26,070 nt of DNA. It comes from Amanita rubescens. Lineage: Eukaryota > Basidiomycota > Agaricomycetes > Agaricales > Amanitaceae. Positions 1 to 10,913 of the stretch are shown here, in pieces. Every line of letters begins with the position of its first letter. Position 1 is the first letter of the stretch. The notes below the pieces were generated by a model. That model was not told the DNA's origin and made no database searches. It worked only from the letters and a program-made list of their open reading frames with translations. A program made the translations under genes and the position numbers. The stretch lies in the NCBI GenBank assembly GCA_015039365.1, contig WION01000648.1, positions 1 to 26,070 on the forward strand, given 5' to 3'.

Positions 1-2752
<2,752 letters not shown>

Positions 2753-3227
2753 TCTTCTTATCTTCACAGGGACGAAGGGAGTTCTGAATACTGTTCGTTT
2801 GGTTCTAGTTCGTTTTCTCCTATGGATCGAATAGGTACGCCTAAACTCGAGCGAATCGTAGTTTTACAAGGTCTGCAACTCTAAGTTTAGAGCAGTCCCT
2901 GTTCTATCTCGTTAACCCTCGAGTCCGGGTTTATCAAGCGATAGTGGATACGCGCGATGTGCAGCGTGAGGAGGTACGTGTATCTGAAGTGGGCTACTAG
3001 TGCTATCAAGCACAGTGACCGTCGAATGATTTGTACGTCCGTTGTGGGCAACGACGGACGAACGAGTGTGGTAGTGTTAAGAGTCTTATGATTTTGTTAG
3101 GAGGTGATCCCGACACAATCACTAGGACACTCGAGACTAGAAACGCAGATGGGGAATGAGAATAAGATTGCGTCTATGGACGACAGAAACAATCATAAGA
3201 CTAAGGGACACGTAACTAGCGTTCAGG

Positions 3228-3235
3228 TATATATA
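3228..3235 (-). promoter_or_regulatory. TATA box of the retrotransposon LTR
   Basis: TATATATA lies on the minus strand about 120 bp inside the putative LTR edge and about 475 bp upstream of the gag ATG. The position fits an LTR promoter driving leftward transcription. Confidence 0.55.
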
Positions 3236-3249
3236 CTCGGACTCGTCGC

Positions 3250-3291
3250 TCCCACGCCGTCGTTCCGCGGAATTCTTAGGTAAGCGTGGGA
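3250..3291. promoter_or_regulatory. Nested palindromes upstream of the LTR TATA box
   Basis: TCCCACGC at 3250-3257 is repeated inverted as GCGTGGGA at 3284-3291. Between them lies the perfect palindrome TTCCGCGGAA at 3263-3272. Its core TCCGCGGA equals the site bound by Pdr1/Pdr3-type Zn2Cys6 regulators in budding yeast. A regulator in this organism is inference only. Confidence 0.4.
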
Positions 3292-3354
3292 ACTTCTTGT
3301 AACTAAAAGAAAATGAAAATGAAATGAAATAAAAACGGAATTTTGACCGTTACA

Positions 3355-3575
3355 CACACTTTCTGTATCATGTTCAGTCTTTTATCATGAAACTTAAAGA
3401 TCTTCCTGTGGCGCTTTTTCTGATTTGTGATCACACATAACAAGGATAAACATTGGGAGGGTCTCAACAGAGGATCCTTAAGCAAGATCAAGTGGTATGT
3501 CCCATTCTTCATGACATGTCAACTTGTCAGCCACACTTTCTGTATCATGTTCAGTCTTTTATCATGAAACTTAAA
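3355..3575. repeat. Pair of identical 44-nt direct repeats
   Basis: Bases 3355-3398 and 3532-3575 appear identical over 44 nt, beginning CACACTTTCTG and ending AACTTAAA, 177 nt apart. The first copy abuts the retrotransposon edge exactly. After copy 1 comes GATCTTCCTGTGGCGC, which is found inverted near 3661-3676. Confidence 0.85.
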
Positions 3576-3650
3576 ACTACAGATTAATCAGCAGGGCAAT
3601 CTGCTTCCAGACACCCTGAGTGACACTGTATTATCATAAGAAATCAAAAT

Positions 3651-4060
3651 CCAAAAAAGTGCCACAGGAAGATCTTGTTTTGGTGGAGATATGGCTGCTC
3701 ATCATGGCAGACAGTGAGCACACCAATTTTATTGTGGCATGATTGGTACATACTATTTGCATTCTGACATTCCAAATACCTTTCTATGTGCCTAATGGGG
3801 ACATACCAAAAAAAGCGCCACAGAAATAACCAGTATTGATGGAGATATTGTCATTTGTTGCTGCTCACTGTTGACAACAGTGAGCAAGACATGTTGCATT
3901 CTGACAGAAACCACTCACATTTTTTACATTCTAACATAGTGGATAGGTGCATATACATATAAGGAATATATTCCAAAAAAAGCGCCACAAAAATATTCAG
4001 TATTAAGGGAGATATTGCAATTTCTTGGTGCTCATCATCATGAACAGTGAGCAGATATCT
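3651..4060 (+). repeat. Three diverged tandem non-coding units of about 155-167 nt
   Basis: Units start at 3651, 3806 and 3973. Each has the same order of boxes: CCAAAAAAAGCGCCACA (a G to T change in unit 1), GGAGATAT about 30-40 nt later, and a TGCTCA...CAGTGAGCA stem. In unit 2 the stem is a perfect 25-nt palindrome. No coding potential was seen. The units look like internal repeats of a non-autonomous element or an old satellite. Confidence 0.7.
3862..3886. repeat. Perfect 12-bp inverted repeat with a one-base centre
   Basis: TGCTCACTGTTG, then A, then CAACAGTGAGCA. Degenerate versions of the arms occur in the neighbouring units near 3693-3720 and 4030-4060. Confidence 0.8.
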
Positions 4061-4141
4061 CCCAAAATGGCAAGGCTGATGGGCACTATTTCCATTTTAG
4101 GAAACCCGCCACTGGATCCTAAAGCACACATTACATTATCA

Positions 4142-4346
4142 ATTTCCTTTTTAGGAAATTTGACCCTGAAAATCAATCAGTGAATATCTCAATGAAATCA
4201 GCACCAAACACTGTTATACAACCACACTTAGAAAGCCACTGACCAAGGCTACACAATTGATTGACCCTGAAATTATGTCATCATTTCCTTTTTAGGAAAT
4301 TTGACCCTGAAAATAAATCAGTGGATATCTCAATGAAATTAGCACC
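4142..4346 (+). repeat. Two 64-nt direct repeats containing a short palindrome
   Basis: Bases 4142-4205 and 4283-4346 match over 64 nt with four mismatches, spaced 141 nt. Both contain TTTCCT-TTTT-AGGAAA, a 6-bp inverted repeat with a 4-nt loop, followed by TTGACCCTGAAAA. A partial third TTGACCCTGAAA lies at 4261-4272. Around 4370-4398 there is a short tandem run of ACAAATATAT. No gene is seen in this block. Confidence 0.75.
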
Positions 4347-4649
4347 TATCCATTGTTTGTGTTATAAACATGTACAAATATATACAAATATATACAAACA
4401 ACCTCATAACCTTCCAAATATGGTATCCCAACTTGCTTACCTTATTTGGAATTTCTCTATCTTACCAAATAAGGCAATCATCCCCTTGTTTCTAAGTTGT
4501 GGTCAAATTCCCATCTCAAAACATGTACAAATACATCCCTCACCTTCCAGAAATGGCAATATGTCTGGGTGTGGGAAAATGGACTTGTAATTCAGAAATA
4601 TTTATTTTATGTCCACAATTATCTGAGGTAGCCTGTTACCCAAATAAAG

Positions 4650-4698
4650 CCTCTAACTAGAGATGGAGAGATGCCATCTGTCCATCTCTAATTAGAGG
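4650..4698. repeat. Long hairpin, 18-bp arms with one mismatch
   Basis: CCTCTAACTAGAGATGGA at 4650-4667 pairs with TCCATCTCTAATTAGAGG at 4681-4698 across a 13-nt loop, and is followed by TTTTT. It sits at the right margin of the repeat-rich block and may mark an element end. No matching copy was found at the left margin. Confidence 0.75.
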
Positions 4699-4789
4699 TT
4701 TTTGTCGGGTAGGTCAGGTGACTATATGTGCTATCTTAGGCTCGAAAAGACATAATTTAATCAAGAAATCTACACAACCCAGCGTAAAC

Positions 4790-6029
4790 TCAAGTAATCG
4801 TTACCGTAAGCAGCGCGACGATCCCGTCCTGAGCAATTCCTAATTATCATCAGACAAGCTGACCTGTTTACGTGATGAAGGCATCGCTTACCATGGTTAA
4901 CCCTTGAGAACATTTCAGTAATTAGACCAGCGAAAAGAAGACTATAATATATACTCACCCTTGAGACCCAGGTGCGAGCAGACCCGTTATGCTTTCTGCG
5001 ACTGTCGAATACGTCACACCCCCGTACGAAGTCATTCCAATTGCACTGGCAACCAACGAGTCACGCCCTGGTCAGCATTTAGCGTCTCGCCACCTAATGC
5101 GCAGAAAAGGTAGACGTACCGATATCATAGCCATCAGGAACAATGTTATGATGGTCCGTCGCGGACTACGAAAGTGGAAACTGCTGTCAAGCCGCCAAGT
5201 ATCGTATCACCGATGAAAGCTGTACCTCTTCCTTGGAAACACTGTCCGAGCGACGATTAGCATTCTGTAACCGCCGCGTTAGGCCAAGAAGACACGTACG
5301 CAAGGAATAATGCACCGCTATCTGCAAGAGATCCATTCTGGTGCCAAGCTCTTTATTTCATCATACATTTAGTTCGCCTATGCCCACCAAGCCATACGCA
5401 CCGGAAATGATTTCCACCTATCGCACTCTCCAAACAGGTCCCAACGCTCGCGCTTCCGTAGTCTTGACGCAGTTCAATCTCAAGACATGTTAGTAAGTGG
5501 ATGGTTAAAATGCTATGATGTCAAATAACCGAGAATACTAACAGATTGGTTAACCCATCTATTCCCATCACCGAGGTTTGCACTTTGGGGGTTTCCGATA
5601 TGAATGCCGAAACATTCCGTCGAGCTATATATAGAACAATATAATTCCAGTGTTCGCTATAATATGATGGGTACGTACAATCCAATGGCCCTAGCGTAAT
5701 TTATGATTCCACTGGCTGTCAGGACGTCTGTTGAGCTCAATCCAGAGATTATCACCTTTAACGCATGTCAACCTTCATCGCAGTAGACGCGGGAGGCAAT
5801 ACTCACGTTCAGCGGTTCTCCATAGCCATCTCCAGCTATACCAGTGATACAATCATTATCAGTATCGTTAACGCCAACGAGGGTAAGAAGTACCGTTGTC
5901 AAGCATGGATCCACCGCCGTTCAAAGGATTATAGAATGCTGCTACTCCCCGCTTGATCAAGGAAGGAGCGGTAGGACGTCCCATTACACAAGACGCGAAG
6001 AGCACAAGGATAGCGAGTGAACCGCGCAT
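4790..6029 (-). CDS. Small secreted protein of unknown function, copy A (11 exons)
   Basis: Ten short GT-AG introns can be removed to give an uninterrupted protein of about 227 residues. It starts MRGSLAILVLFASCVMG, a signal peptide, and ends ALLTVTIT. Conserved blocks shared with copy B are GGSMLDN, GEPLNVIISG, INYARAIGFSTEC, NPQSANLGDGN, RQDYGSASVGTCLES, GGNHFR, NGSLADSGALFLA, GYDIGRD and GLLAPGSQGVNH. I recall such proteins as common secreted proteins in mushroom-forming fungi without a known function. Two cysteines (in STEC and GTCLES) are conserved between copies. Exon 7 is 16 nt (5226-5241) and exon 10 is 11 nt (4892-4902). A perfect TATATAAA lies 67 bp upstream of the ATG. Splice sites were chosen by consensus and by matching copy B; a few acceptors, for example before AWHQNG, are less certain. 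Confidence 0.75.
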
Positions 6030-6095
6030 AACAAATCGGGTAATGGGCGAAAGGATGTCCAGAAGGTCTAGGAACCATGAATCGCGTAGAGCGCG

Positions 6096-6103
6096 TTTAT
6101 ATA
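6096..6103 (-). promoter_or_regulatory. TATA box of secreted protein copy A
   Basis: TATATAAA on the minus strand, 67 bp upstream of the ATG at 6029. Confidence 0.65.
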
Positions 6104-6881
6104 CCCAGGCCTAGTATGCTTCGGGGAGAGAAGCGACTGGCGCCATATGGGATAGGTCAGGTTGGACAGGATCGGACGAGAGGCGGCCCGTACCTTCTTC
6201 GGGCATGTGATACGGGTTTCGTCCATCCGTAGCAGTCTCGCTGTCAGTTGAGGAAACGACGATGAGAAAGAACAGGCTAACAGCTGCCACGTTGGTAGTC
6301 TTTAGGGGTTAGGATCCCACACCAGTGTTCAGGTGACAATTGTTCCCGGTGGCAGAAAATATAAACATTGTGCAAGCGATTACACGACGCCGACTTACAT
6401 AAATCCGACAAATGAAAAATCGTCATGGATAGGTGAAGAAATAGTTGTCTGCGATATCCGATCAATAAGACCAGCAATCTTGGGCGTGTTGTCAAGGCTC
6501 AAGTCAGCGTTATGTGATCCGGTAGCATTCGCAGTGTCGTACGATCGTCGAACGTTCCTGAGCCACGTGGGGAATGCCAGTGGAATGCCGCTTCCGATTA
6601 AGGCAGATCATCGGCCGTGTCCGGGGATGATTTGCCGGTCGGAGGCCACCGCGGGAAACGCTCTTCAAATGTCTCCGTGGCACCTTGCCTGCACAGTGCT
6701 CAAGACATAATCATTGTCGCTTCATTCATCGTGTACGACGCCAAATTGTAAAGTGTTCTTTACAGCTGGGCTGTATGTGCCGTTTTCTCAAAGATTTGTC
6801 ACGAAGAACCCGATAACTTTAAGGATTATTAACTTCACAAGGCTCCAAAAAGTTCGTCTCAACTCGATCGTAATTCATGTA
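6104..6881. other. Intergenic stretch between the two secreted-protein genes
   Basis: This stretch of about 780 bp separates the copy A promoter from the copy B stop codon. Some open frames occur (for example 6333-6710 plus), but none has a recognisable domain, splice support or similarity to neighbours. It presumably holds the copy A upstream region and copy B 3' UTR. Confidence 0.5.
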
Positions 6882-8251
6882 TTATAGCAAGGCAAATAGG
6901 ATAGAGCAAGTACCCAAAAAAAGCATCAGCGTCAAACTATTTACCGTTAGTCTTGAACAATCGCTAGTTGTTATCGTAAGCAGTACCGTCATACCATCTT
7001 GAGGTATATCTAATCACTAATGAGAAAGAATGGCCCAGAAACTATAGCAATGATCACTCACTATGATTAATCCTAGACGCACTGTCAATCATCGCAGAAC
7101 AGCGGATAGAGTAGGTACTCACCCTGAATCACCAGGTGCAAGCAAACCCATCAAGTTCTTCGCAACCGTATTGTACTTCACACCCCCGTACGACTTCACT
7201 CCAACCGCACCGGAAACGAGGAGGTCACGGCCTATCCAGTTTCTGAGCATCTCGCGACATCCAATGTCTAAGAGCGTGGACATACCTATATTATAGCCGT
7301 TGAACACAATAGTGTGGTTTTGCCTTACATTCTACAAATTCAAAACATCATATCATCCCACCGACCTAACGTGCGCAGCATTTAAGAATCGTACCTCCTC
7401 CTGAGAAACTCTGCAGCGGACAAACGTTTAGCGAACTCCAACCAGCAAGCAATAAGGATACCCACGCAAGGAACAAGGCACCACTGTTCGCTTCGGATCC
7501 ATTTTGACGGAACACACTATAATTCATCGTTGGCGTACATCAGCCTCCGAGTCCAATATGAACGTGGAGTGGCTCATGCACGACGCCCACGCACCGAAAG
7601 TGGTTCCCACCAATTAAACTCTCCAAACACGTTCCAACCTCTGCATTTCCGTAGTCTTGTCGAATCTCGATCTGAAAAAGGGACGCAACGCGGTCCGACG
7701 CGTTAGTAGTTGGTTGCACTATTGTGACAGAAACGAACAGATTGGTTAACCCAGCCATTCCCATCCCCGAGGTTTGCAGTCTGTGGACTGCCAAGGTGAA
7801 AACCAAGACATTCTGTCGAGCTACGGAACGGAACGGAGTGCAGTTGAGTATTTCGTGAACTTTGGTTCGGGAAAATGGACGTGTACGTACAACCCAACGG
7901 CTATAGCATAATTTACGATCCCACTATCTGTAAGGACAATTGGCGAGCTCTGTCCGGATATGATCACCTGGAAAAAAAAAAACTCGTGTTATGCTTGTTA
8001 AAACAGGTAAGGAAATGATGCTCACGTTGAGCGGTTCTCCACCATAACCAGAGGCTATACAATGTTAGCGTTCTCGTCAGTTTCGTGAACAGTTGAAATG
8101 AACGAGGGTAAGGAGCACCATTGTCGAGCATGGATCCGCCATTTAACGTAGGATTGTAGTAGGCGGCCGCACGCTTGGCCAAAGAAGGCGCAGAAGGGTG
8201 TCCCACGACACAAGACGCAAGCAGCGCAAGGACAGCGAGTACCACTTGCAT
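6882..8251 (-). CDS. Small secreted protein of unknown function, copy B, with hydrophobic C-terminal tail (11 exons)
   Basis: This is a tandem paralog of copy A with the same ten intron positions, giving about 250 residues. The signal peptide is MQVVLAVLALLASCVVG, followed by HPSAPSLAKRAAAYYN, where the KR may be a Kex2-type processing site. Shared blocks include GYGGEPLNVIISGQSSP, IVNYAIAVGFSTECLGFH, QTANLGDGNGWVNQS, RQDYGNAEVGTCLES, IGGNHFRVFRQNGSEANSGA, GYNIGRDLLVSGAVG and GLLAPGDSGINH. Exon 7 is 16 nt (7395-7410) and exon 10 is 11 nt (7062-7072). Copy A stops after LLTVTIT, whereas here the frame continues for about 27 residues through SDCSRLTVNSLTLM to a hydrophobic end SILFALL. This resembles a GPI-anchor signal or membrane tail. 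No defect is visible. Confidence 0.75.
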
Positions 8252-8304
8252 AGATGACCGACGAACGTAGGGCGGGGAAAGAACAGACGGACCTTAGAGC
8301 TCGT

Positions 8305-8312
8305 CTATATAG
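8305..8312 (-). promoter_or_regulatory. TATA box of secreted protein copy B
   Basis: CTATATAG on the minus strand, 54 bp upstream of the ATG at 8251, at nearly the same spacing as in copy A. Confidence 0.5.
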
Positions 8313-8760
8313 TTAGCATCCCATCATGATGATTTTGTCAAGTTACGGCAGAAACAGCACAGGAGCGCGAATAGCTGATTTAGGACGGATCAGATTGAGA
8401 TAACACGATACAATGTAATTGAATTGAGTACGCCTAATACGGCAACCGCAATGGATCAAAAGAAGTGTGTGATAGTGGTTCCTTCACAAACAATCCACCG
8501 GCGCCGTGGTGGGCGGCGCAATGAGCACAAACCAGTAACAGTAGAGCGTCCGGGGTTTCTTGCGGCACACGGAATTGTAAACCTTCCGGAACTTTGAGTT
8601 CACACGCGATTATCTATGTTGCCGCAGGGTATCACGTTAGGTAATGTTTGATGTTCACTCGACCTGAATACTTATATATCGCGGGTGCATGATGCGCGAG
8701 ACATCGATTGGTCCCTGACCAGCATTGTCATTGGCACCACCGCTGATTCCTGATGTGCGG
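8313..8760. other. Intergenic stretch, no gene recognised
   Basis: About 450 bp between the copy B promoter and the 3' end of the F-box remnant. No conserved frame, RNA gene or strong repeat was seen. Confidence 0.45.
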
Positions 8761-10110
8761 TTAATATGAATATCTAGCAAAGGATGGCCACTTGTCCATG
8801 GCATCCAAAACCTTATCAGGTATCTCTGGTATATCCCCATCCCACTTCATCTTGATCGTCAATTCTTTAATAGGTACGACACCTAGGACCGGAGCCGATG
8901 TTGCACCGCGCTTTTCCAATAGTTGAGAAACCGCTTCCACGAACATCTCATTGACGTGCTCCATTCTACATCGTTATTCGCTAGGACACGGAGCTCACGT
9001 AAACGGAGGTGCCCATCAACCGCTCCCAAACAGTGCCTGATGATGGAATATAAATCTTCCTGTTTTGGTTCCTTCATTACGTAGAGCTCTTCCACATTGG
9101 GAAGGGCGTCCATGACATCCTTCATTGTCATGATTTGACAATGCTCCAAGGTCAATCGACGTATACGGCAAGAGGAATCGAGGATCATGCCAAACAGTGC
9201 TCCGCTGTACATCTGATAGCCATAAAAGCTTCCAGAGGTACGATCGGTTAGATGTAGGTGCTCCAGGAGGGGAGCTTCAATCCATAAGAGTATGGCAAAG
9301 TGGGGAACTTCGAGAAGACGAAGATGGGCGAGGCGAACTGCGCGCCAAACAAGCGGGCATGAGAAGCGCTCGCAAAATGCGTCCGTTACTTTGAACCTGA
9401 GCTCCTTCAATATTCTGTAAAGCGTGCAGAAGAGAGACGATGTCTCCGCCTTTAATAAGGTACGTCGGCGATTCGAGACCCAAAGTTAGTTTTGTCAATT
9501 GTGCCCAGGGGATGAGTAGGTGACTCATCCCTCGCCAACGCCACGCTGAGAGATGTAGTAAGGCGTGGTGCGATTTCAAAAGCATCGAAATCATGTTTGA
9601 TCATCCAGCCGCAAAAGATCTTAAGTGATGTAAGGGATAGGCATTTTCCCTTTGTACTCGTGAAGAATCTTGGCAGGATGTGTCTAGATCCATTCGTATA
9701 TCCGCTGTCTTCCATCGATAGGAGTTCTCGAGAAGCATTCTCCACGTTGAGGTTGTCAGCTTTGAAGGCATAGTGCACATGAACGATAGCCCACAGAAAG
9801 AGATGTTCGAGTGGGATATCCCCTGGAACGTTCGAGGAATAGCGATGTACGGCGATTCACTTTATCGACGTACTGATTCCCGAACATATGGTCGCTGAGA
9901 CTATAGGACACCCATAGCGGTGGGTAGGTTAGGAATGCACGTCTCCAGTGTTTGGAGACTTGTCCTGCAGCCCATGGAAACGATTTGAAGTCTTCGGGGT
10001 CGACGTTTCGGCCATTGTAGTGCAATAGGCTTGTCGCAGAGGTGACGGAAGATGTCGCTTAGAAGTTCAATGGGTATCGTGGCTGCAATGCTCGTTTGTT
10101 GTGGTCGCAT
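8761..10110 (-). pseudogene. F-box / leucine-rich repeat protein gene with several frameshifts
   Basis: F-box proteins recruit substrates to SCF ubiquitin ligases through Skp1. The minus strand starts at 10110 (MRPQQTSIAATIPIELL), and IPIELLSDIFRHLCDKP is a typical fungal F-box start, followed by QVSKHWRRAFLTYPPLWVS. Leucine-rich segments follow: LSLTSLKIFCGW, LTKLTLGLESPTYL, LAHLRLLEVPHFAILLW, APLLEHLHL, RRLTLEHCQIM, LPNVEELYV and LRLRELRVLANN. The final part, from MEHVNEMFVEAV, ends ARYSY at 8761. The frame changes without gap or good splice sites near 10030, 9825, 9590, 9412 and 8967, so at least five indels break it. At 9825, removing one G from a GGGG run restores SRDIPLEHLFLW. Total length of about 450 residues is usual for fungal F-box proteins. 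Decay is likely, but consensus error cannot be excluded. Confidence 0.75.
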
Positions 10111-10137
10111 GAGTCGCCAGGTGCGTGGGAATTGAGG

Positions 10138-10888
10138 CTAGCACAGCCTCTTGATGTCACTATAATATATACCCTTCTTGAAGTTCTTCCCAGAGAAAAG
10201 CTGAGAAAAACCGATAACCTCGATAACCCTATGGTAACGCGCGAGCAAGAGATTGTCACGGTTACGCCTCAGTACTTTAGCGGCGGGCTCGAATTTAGCC
10301 TGCATGTTCCAAGTTGCCAACAGTTTTTCCATGGCTTGCTCATGCCGGCTCAATGCGGACTCTACTACGGCTCTCGGACTTTGCCCTAGATCGACAAGGC
10401 GGATCACACGCCATGTGCATCCTCGAGCTGTCTGGAGAGCTGGTCTTACAATGCAGGAGAAAATGCCTCTAGAGCCTCTTGAACTCCGCAACCGCCATGT
10501 GACGCATAGTCTGGAGTTGTAACATGTCCCATCCTCATCACTGCAACTGATGACGATGAACAGGGGTACAATCTGATGCTTCAAATTGATATATCGAACG
10601 GCCCAGGTGACATGGTATTCATCGATTCAGATACTAGTAGTCGGAGGCTCTCAAAACACGATCGAAACTGGAGACGATCTCTGGCAAGTGGCGACGCCAC
10701 ACACATTCCTGAACTATTAGTTTCCGTTCATAGCGTGCTTTAGCGGGGCATTCCATGGTCTCAAAATAAGCTCGTGTTTCATACGTATTACCCACCTGGC
10801 CGTAGCCAGACCATTCACGTGCTGCCAAATCTGTACCAACGGAGACCCACGCTAGGGCATATATATATTCCTCTACTTTCGCTCTCAC
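10138..10888 (-). CDS. Uncharacterised protein gene, N-terminus not found
   Basis: I do not recognise a named family. Two minus-strand frames look coding and join through one probable intron: RVLRASDY is followed by a GTATCTG donor near 10635, and a TCATCAG acceptor near 10550 leads into CSDEDGTCYNSRLC. The first part is charged and helical (YFETMECPAKARYERKL, WRRHLPEIVSSFDRVL). The second contains ALQTARGCTWRVIRL, AVVESALSRHEQAMEKLL and KVLRRNRDNLLLARYHRVI, and ends DIKRLC. No ATG opens the first exon: the frame reaches a stop at about 10901, and the region overlaps the ALDH1 promoter. The gene is therefore either missing its N-terminus or has an upstream exon I could not place. Confidence 0.4.
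10860..10867 (+). promoter_or_regulatory. TATA box of ALDH1
   Basis: TATATATA lies 47 bp before the ALDH1 ATG at 10914, within the region also covered by the opposite-strand gene fragment. Confidence 0.55.
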
Positions 10889-10913
10889 CTCATTACCCCC
10901 TCAAACTACTAAC

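Larger units (their letters stand above)
2753..3354 (-). repeat. Putative 5' LTR plus gag leader of the gypsy element
   Basis: No coding frame is evident. The outer end (3354 on this strand) starts TGTAAC. A TATA box lies at 3228-3235, as expected inside a U3 region. The inner LTR edge and primer binding site were not found: there is no clear CCA-ended tRNA-like sequence on the plus strand between the gag start and the TATA box, so self-priming or a diverged site is possible. Confidence 0.6.

Noticed and set aside
2770..3000. tRNA primer binding site for the retrotransposon
   Set aside because: TCGAGTCCGGGT near 2928 looks slightly T-arm-like, but there is no CCA-ended complement next to a plausible LTR edge.
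4650..4740. Helitron 3' end suggested by a hairpin
   Set aside because: A Helitron needs a CTRR end about 10 bp after the hairpin and a 5' TC end; neither is convincingly present.
6333..6710. 125-codon plus-strand frame between the secreted-protein genes
   Set aside because: No recognisable motif, splice context or similarity to neighbours; composition looks random.
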